From positions 39,244,055 through 39,308,054 of the forward strand of contig NC_057762.1 in NCBI RefSeq assembly GCF_010389155.1: DNA of 64,000 bases, written 5' to 3'. The notes below the pieces were generated by a model. It was not told where the DNA came from. It saw only the letters and a list, made by a program, of their open reading frames with translations, and did not search any database. Within the stretch, counting starts at the first letter, position 1, and every line of letters begins with the position of its first letter. Below, one piece after another: positions 59,281 to 64,000 of the stretch. This DNA comes from Erigeron canadensis. Its lineage: Eukaryota > Streptophyta > Magnoliopsida > Asterales > Asteraceae. The translations under genes and the position numbers were made by a program.

Positions 59281-59517
59281 AAGTAAGTAACTGCTCAGAG
59301 CCGCCTTCTGCGGGTTTTGAGCCCCAATACCTCGACGGTGTATGGGAGAGGTTAAGATGTAGGCAGACCTTACCTCTACCTAAGTATAGAGGTTGCTTTC
59401 AGTTTCTACCTAAATGGTAGAAAAGGCCCTCCAACCTTTGCATAGGATGAGGATCGAACTCATGACCTCTGTCTCCAGAGGCAAGGGTGCTTACCACTGA
59501 TCCAACCTTTGAATTTT
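59281..59517 (-). mobile_element. tRNA-derived SINE with 15-bp target duplication
   Basis: Minus-strand A box TGGATCAGTGGTAAGCAC and B box CATGAGTTCGATCCTC; ends in a TTACTTACTT tail. TAGAGTTCAAATTGT is repeated exactly at 59266-59280 and 59518-59532, as LINE-driven retroposition produces. Intact 237-bp copy. Confidence 0.85.
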
Positions 59518-59532
59518 TAGAGTTCAAATTGT

Positions 59533-59965
59533 GTTTATATTAAATATTAAACTAAATATTAATATTTATAGTTTATAAAAATCTAATCTTATATTTGTTA
59601 ATATGTCATTAGGTTTTGAAATAATTTTTTGTAGACAATATTTAATATATTGAGATTTTTTTAAACTAATTAAATGATTATAAATTTTAAAAAAAATTCT
59701 CAAGTTCATGACTAAAAATAAATATAAATTAAGTAACCAGGGCTAAAAAGTGTAAATTATTGATGAAAAATAAAAAAGTGTAAATTAATGAGGCTTTTTT
59801 TATAAAATAATATAAATACTAATTTAATAATACATTTGGCTAATTATTATTAGGATTTTTAATTTGTATTTAATCTAAAAGATGACATAAGTGAAAATCA
59901 ATTTGATGAAATTGAGCGATTTGATTGATTAATAAATCATTAGTTGAACTGACGTATAGTATATA
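59533..59965. other. Intergenic, nothing recognised
   Basis: AT-rich; may be part of the body of Helitron copy A, whose 5' end is unknown. Confidence 0.35.
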
Positions 59966-60120
59966 CTAGATTTTAGACCCGTGTCCAACACTGGACACGG
60001 GGTTTACAATGTTATTAATATTAGATCTTCATACATTAAACTAATAAAAGTTTATAATTTTAAAGGTGAAGATATACATAAAAATTAACTATTCAATTCA
60101 AATGTAAAGAAGGTTATGAA
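59966..60120 (-). mobile_element. Helitron 3' end, copy B
   Basis: The minus strand ends CCGTGTCCA-GTGT-TGGACACGG, a perfect 9-base stem, then GTCTAAAATCTAG and host T. The next 100 bases track copy A (AATATTAGAT(C/T)TTCATACATT). 5' end not located. Confidence 0.65.
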
Positions 60121-60335
60121 ATAAAAACAAAATAATATAATAAACAAACAGTCGTACCAACAAACTGGGTGGTTGTTTCAATCTCAGTAATTGAACTTTT
60201 TCCCCAAACAACATAATAAATATGATATTTTTTTAAGTTCTATAAAAAATAATAGTTACTCTTAAAATATTAATATACTTACATTAAATTTTATTTATTT
60301 TTAGTTAATTAATTTTATATCTATAAGATAGAACA

Positions 60336-60495
60336 TTTTTGGGGTTTGCTAAATATAGCCCTAAGGGGCTATATTTAGCAAAAAACTTGTACCTTCCGTA
60401 TTAAAAGTCTGCCCCCTGATTTTCATTGTAAATGTACAAACAATCTATGCACTCTAAACACAGCCCTAAGGGCTGTATTTAGCAAACCCCAAAAA
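60336..60495. mobile_element. Foldback MITE, 160 bp
   Basis: Perfect inverted ends TTTTTGGGGTTTGCTAAATA and the complement at the right, with a second palindrome AATATAGCCCTAAGGGGCTA just inside the left arm. The ends extend into TTTTT/AAAAA, so no separate target duplication is visible. Relative at 36582-36738. Confidence 0.7.
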
Positions 60496-60702
60496 TCTAT
60501 AATAAGTTGTAGATATTTTGTGAAATAGGAAAGTTCAATTTTAGGTAAATTGAGTATAAATTAAAAATTTTAAGCTGTTTAAAATTCAATTTTAAGTAAG
60601 TTGAGTTCAAATTAACTTTGATAATTGTAAAGATTCTTAAATTGATTTTTTTTTATAGGTAAATGAAGTTTTTATAAGTTCCCTAAAAAAATTTAAAACT
60701 TA

Positions 60703-61025
60703 CTAGCATTGTACCCGCGCGATGCGGCGATGGTCGTGAAGACGACGGTGTGGTGGTGGAGGCGAGTGTTGTTGGTGGATGCGACGTCGAGTGCCGTAGA
60801 TAATTCATATAAAAGTAATTGATTTAAAAGCTTAATGAAGATATTTTAGAAAAATAAAGGATTGATAGTGTAATTTAATTATTAATGTTAAGAGAATAGT
60901 GTATGTGAAAAATTTTTAAAAGGTTGTAGCCTTGTAGGTGAAAATTTTACATAGGAGGACATTTTAGATATTTAACCCCATGTAACTTTCAACATGAGGG
61001 TATTTTCTTTAATATAGAGTATAGA
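60703..61025 (-). mobile_element. Non-autonomous Helitron, 323 bp
   Basis: Minus-strand 5' TCTATACTCTATATTAAAG, 3' CCGCATCGCGCGGGTACAAT then GCTAG and host T; host A precedes the 5' TC. The hairpin CCGCATCGCGCGG is short but in place. Sister of the 6634 copy. Confidence 0.75.
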
Positions 61026-61280
61026 TTTAATTAAATGAACTTACAAAATGATTCTATTTTTTTTAATTATACATTAATTAAATTAACATATTTTTAACAA
61101 ACCAAAATATGGAGTAGATTGTTACCAAAAAATTATGTCACCAAGCAAATTATAGTCGGTAGGCTAATTATATATAAACGAATTAAAATATATATGATTT
61201 TAAAAAGGAAAAGATTTACGAGATCGATATATATATATATATAACCGATAGATCTCTCGCATAAGTAAATTTTTTTGTTA

Positions 61281-61909
61281 CTAGAAGAGTACCCGTGCGT
61301 TGCAGCGGTGTCTCGAAAAACGCTGGTTGTTAAATGTGGCGGTACCTTTCTGTTGCGTGAATTTACAAACAAACTCATGGGTTGTATGTAACATGATACA
61401 CACGCGATGTAACGAAATCATACAAAAACAATTTCACAATCTTAACAATGTAGTATTCAACAATGGTAGCAAATACATAACACAATTTTTGTTGGAGGAA
61501 AAAGAAAACCGACATTGCAAGTTGACCCACAAAAAGAACGACTATTTACTCAATTTTTGTCGGAGGAAAAAGAAAACCGATATTGCAAGTTGACTCACAA
61601 AAAGAAGAACGACTATTTACTGACGGTTTTCCATCTATAATAGGCTCTTCTTGTTGTCTCCCCACAAACCGCTGCAACCATACACCCTGCCCAGGTCATG
61701 CTTGCACATCAGTCAAATTACCAGTTGCATCATGGTTTGTAGCTATGAAAATTGCCTCTTGGATTGTCACGAATGCAAGGAGTTCCATGCATGATAACAC
61801 ATTTTTCACAAGTTCAATTTGTGAGTATTTCAAACTGAAGCAAAAATCACTTAAATAGTACCTATAAGAGTAGATCAAAAATCACTTAAATAGTACCTAT
61901 AAGAGTAGA
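61281..61909 (-). mobile_element. Helitron with internal tandem repeats and duplicated 5' end
   Basis: 3' end on the minus strand is CCGCTGCAACGCACGGGTAC then TCTTCTAG and host T. A 68-71-base unit starting CAATTTTTGT(T/C)GGAGG is tandemly repeated at 61483-61550 and 61551-61621. A 35-base unit (AAAAATCACTTAAATAGTAC...) is duplicated exactly at 61842-61876 and 61877-61911. Each copy of the latter ends in GTAGA|TC, so either could be the 5' terminus (61874 or 61909). Confidence 0.6.
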
Positions 61910-61911
61910 TC

Positions 61912-64000
61912 AAGTAGGATATGTCACTCTGGTATTATGATATGCCACTGTAGTTGTAGTAATTAATATACGATCAATTCTAAACAAAACCGCTCCAACC
62001 TACCATTATAAATTAAAACGCTAGCATTCACCAATATTAAGCAAGAAAAAGTATTAAAAAATATGCAAACAAACACGTTACATTACATGCTTATCCTGCT
62101 CGAGAAGACTTAATGACCTGTTCCTAGGACCACAGAAAAGTCTAGTCCCTCATACACTCCAGTCCATCCTCGGATCCTCCAACATGTTAGTCTGGACACA
62201 TATTAGCCACTTAAAATTGCTTCTTGAAGAACGAAAAAACGAAACGTTTTAATCAATATTTAAGCATCTTAATTTGGAACCTGGCTCTCAAGTACCATGG
62301 TGTCTTAACCATGAGATTGAGTTTAACCAGCTCAATGAAGTCCGGGTGACAGTACTCAGTACAACCGAATCTGTGTCACCACTTTGTTATAACATGAGAT
62401 CCCTATAGTTTTTAGATATCTATAATGCATATGCTACATATGGAGTTGTCAAGATTAGCGGGTCGGGTGGGTTATGTAACATGTGAATTTTGGTATGCGT
62501 CGAAACAGATAAACCCAGGTTGACCCGAACCACCTTTTATTGAAAAACTTTATTTTTTAAATCAATGGATGTAAGAGGTTTAGTCCATGAGTCTTTTCCT
62601 TTTAGTTGATTTTGTGACATGTCTGACCCATTGACGACAGAACATTACGTACTCGAGTGGTCCCATTCATAAGCAAACGGGCCAAAACCGATATGTCTAG
62701 TTACAATTTTACAGTGAAAGCAATCTACTTTTTTAAAATGCTTGACCCATTAAAGAGAAAACACTACTCGAATCATTCCATTCATAAGCAAACGGTCGAA
62801 ACAGAGACCTCCTGTTACAATTAAATACTCGTAAAATAAAGTAATTTACCTAAACATCTATAATCGATAACCATTCTTGATTACTTTCCTGTACGTTGTT
62901 AACATTGAAAACTGCAGTCCTTGAGAAGTTCATCACTGCAAAAACAATCAAGAAGTAAATCTTGTTAACATCGCATAATTCTTGCAAATCAAACCTCAAA
63001 CCATAATCTATACAAATCTTTAACAATTAGGGATGTATACTCATTTCTTTAATAGCCTTGCTATGTTGGAGTGCTAATCTCACAATAATAACGAAACAAA
63101 ACTTGGTAACTTGGAGTGAGGTATCTTGGCAAATCTTCCTTTACTTTTACATGTCGAGCATTCAGCAACCATATCTACATTTTCTGTGTGATAAGAAAGA
63201 AAATTGATGAAGTCGAAAGAAAGATGACAATGTCTAAAGGTGCAAAGCTATGACAACTCATGTTACATGGTTTCAAGACTTGAGCTGTTGTCCAAATCTC
63301 TTATAAAAACTCTTCAAGAACTCAAAGATTCATTGCATCATCATAGTTCCTATTGTAACAAAGAGAAACATAAAAACGATAATTACATAATATAAAGCTA
63401 ATAGTAATCAAACATCTCTAAAACAACATAATACATCTATCTATATTACTATATATGTATCCAAGAAATGTTTAAATTGCACCTGCCTTTCTTAAATTCA
63501 ACGCTTTCCACTTTCCCCACCTTAATGACAAAGGAAACACCTACACAAAATGTGATATATAATTCATCAGGGGCATTTATTCAAAAATTGACCTCATATA
63601 AAACTAAGCACTTAATTGAACCACTCGTATATTAGGTGTTAAAAAATAACTACATAATGGAACATCATAGTACAATGTCGTCTAGGCCTCTAGAATAACC
63701 AACATTCAGATGTTAAAAAATAAATGTTTTTTAACTTTAAAAGAGGCTAAAACACTCATCGTCATAAATTGAACCCAATGTCGTCAATGACCACATGATC
63801 TCCAAATGATTTGTTGGATCATCAAATAGAAGGTTAGCAGAAACAGGTGCTGGGTAGGCAACAGGGGAAGAATAACATAAGGGATTGAGATAGCAGGATA
63901 GTTCATAAAGAAAGAACATTTACCACAAGCACCACAAATTTATTTAAAGAGTTAAACAAAAAGAGGATTAATAATGGCAACAGCAATATATACATTGATA
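61912..64000. other. Intergenic, possible retrotransposon crumbs
   Basis: No supported gene. 62450-62800 has GGGTCGGGTGGGTTATG and GACCCGAACCACC phrases resembling common dispersed plant intron/intergenic repeats. At about 63100-63190 the minus strand reads NVDMVAECSTCKSKGRFAK, faintly like the H2C2 integrase zone of Ty3/gypsy pol, but only about 30 residues are coherent. The last 250 bases hold a 60-codon minus ORF without features. Confidence 0.35.

Noticed and set aside
61300..61858. Two overlapping ORFs of about 95 codons
   Set aside because: Both fall within a Helitron and its tandem repeats; neither has a protein signature.
62850..62945. Minus-strand ORF after a GCAG, reading MNFSRTAVFNVNN...
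   Set aside because: It looks like a terminal exon, but no compatible upstream exon could be found within the window.

Overview
This window is AT-rich plant nuclear DNA. It has GT-AG introns, long intergenic stretches full of transposon relics, and genes of land-plant-specific families: a UGT91-type glycosyltransferase, DUF1645, a MIZU-KUSSEI1-domain protein, subgroup-22 R2R3-MYB, a chloroplast NDH-assembly factor, and the plant forms of CTC1 and SLY1. A eudicot is likely and an asterid is plausible, because the UGT resembles Asteraceae UGT91D enzymes. I cannot name the species from sequence alone.

Layout. 1-2224: LINE-like 3' tails, then an intact single-exon UGT. 2823-6250: a two-exon defensin-like cysteine-rich secreted peptide; its signal-peptide exon and cysteine exon lie 3.2 kb apart because transposons fill the intron. 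6251-11505: Helitron, SINE and minisatellite debris. 11506-12438: a single-exon DUF1645 protein. 12439-17114: Helitrons, one with a MITE nested inside. 17115-23111: a three-exon CRR42-like gene whose introns carry a LINE fragment, foldback repeats, a minisatellite and a C20 run. 26148-26855: a single-exon MIZ1-domain protein. 26856-40516: a 13.6-kb gene-free stretch of SINEs, Helitrons, a LINE remnant and CACTA/Harbinger/foldback MITEs. 40517-41236: an R2R3-MYB. 45338-45980: a two-exon thioredoxin-like gene, convergent with a complete 16-exon CTC1 gene (51836 to 46209, minus). 53746-56423: SLY1 (minus, two exons, a Helitron in its intron). 56424-64000: hAT, SINE and Helitron elements and no supported gene.

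The genes do not form a pathway; they are unrelated single-copy loci in a transposon-rich landscape. Together they touch specialised metabolism (UGT), secreted peptide defence or signalling (DEFL), chloroplast NDH assembly (CRR42), telomere maintenance (CTC1), ER-Golgi membrane fusion (SLY1) and transcription (MYB). I found no new multi-gene system. The most informative structures are the split defensin-like gene, the intact CTC1 model, and a Helitron family with at least ten recognisable termini that accounts for much of the non-genic DNA.
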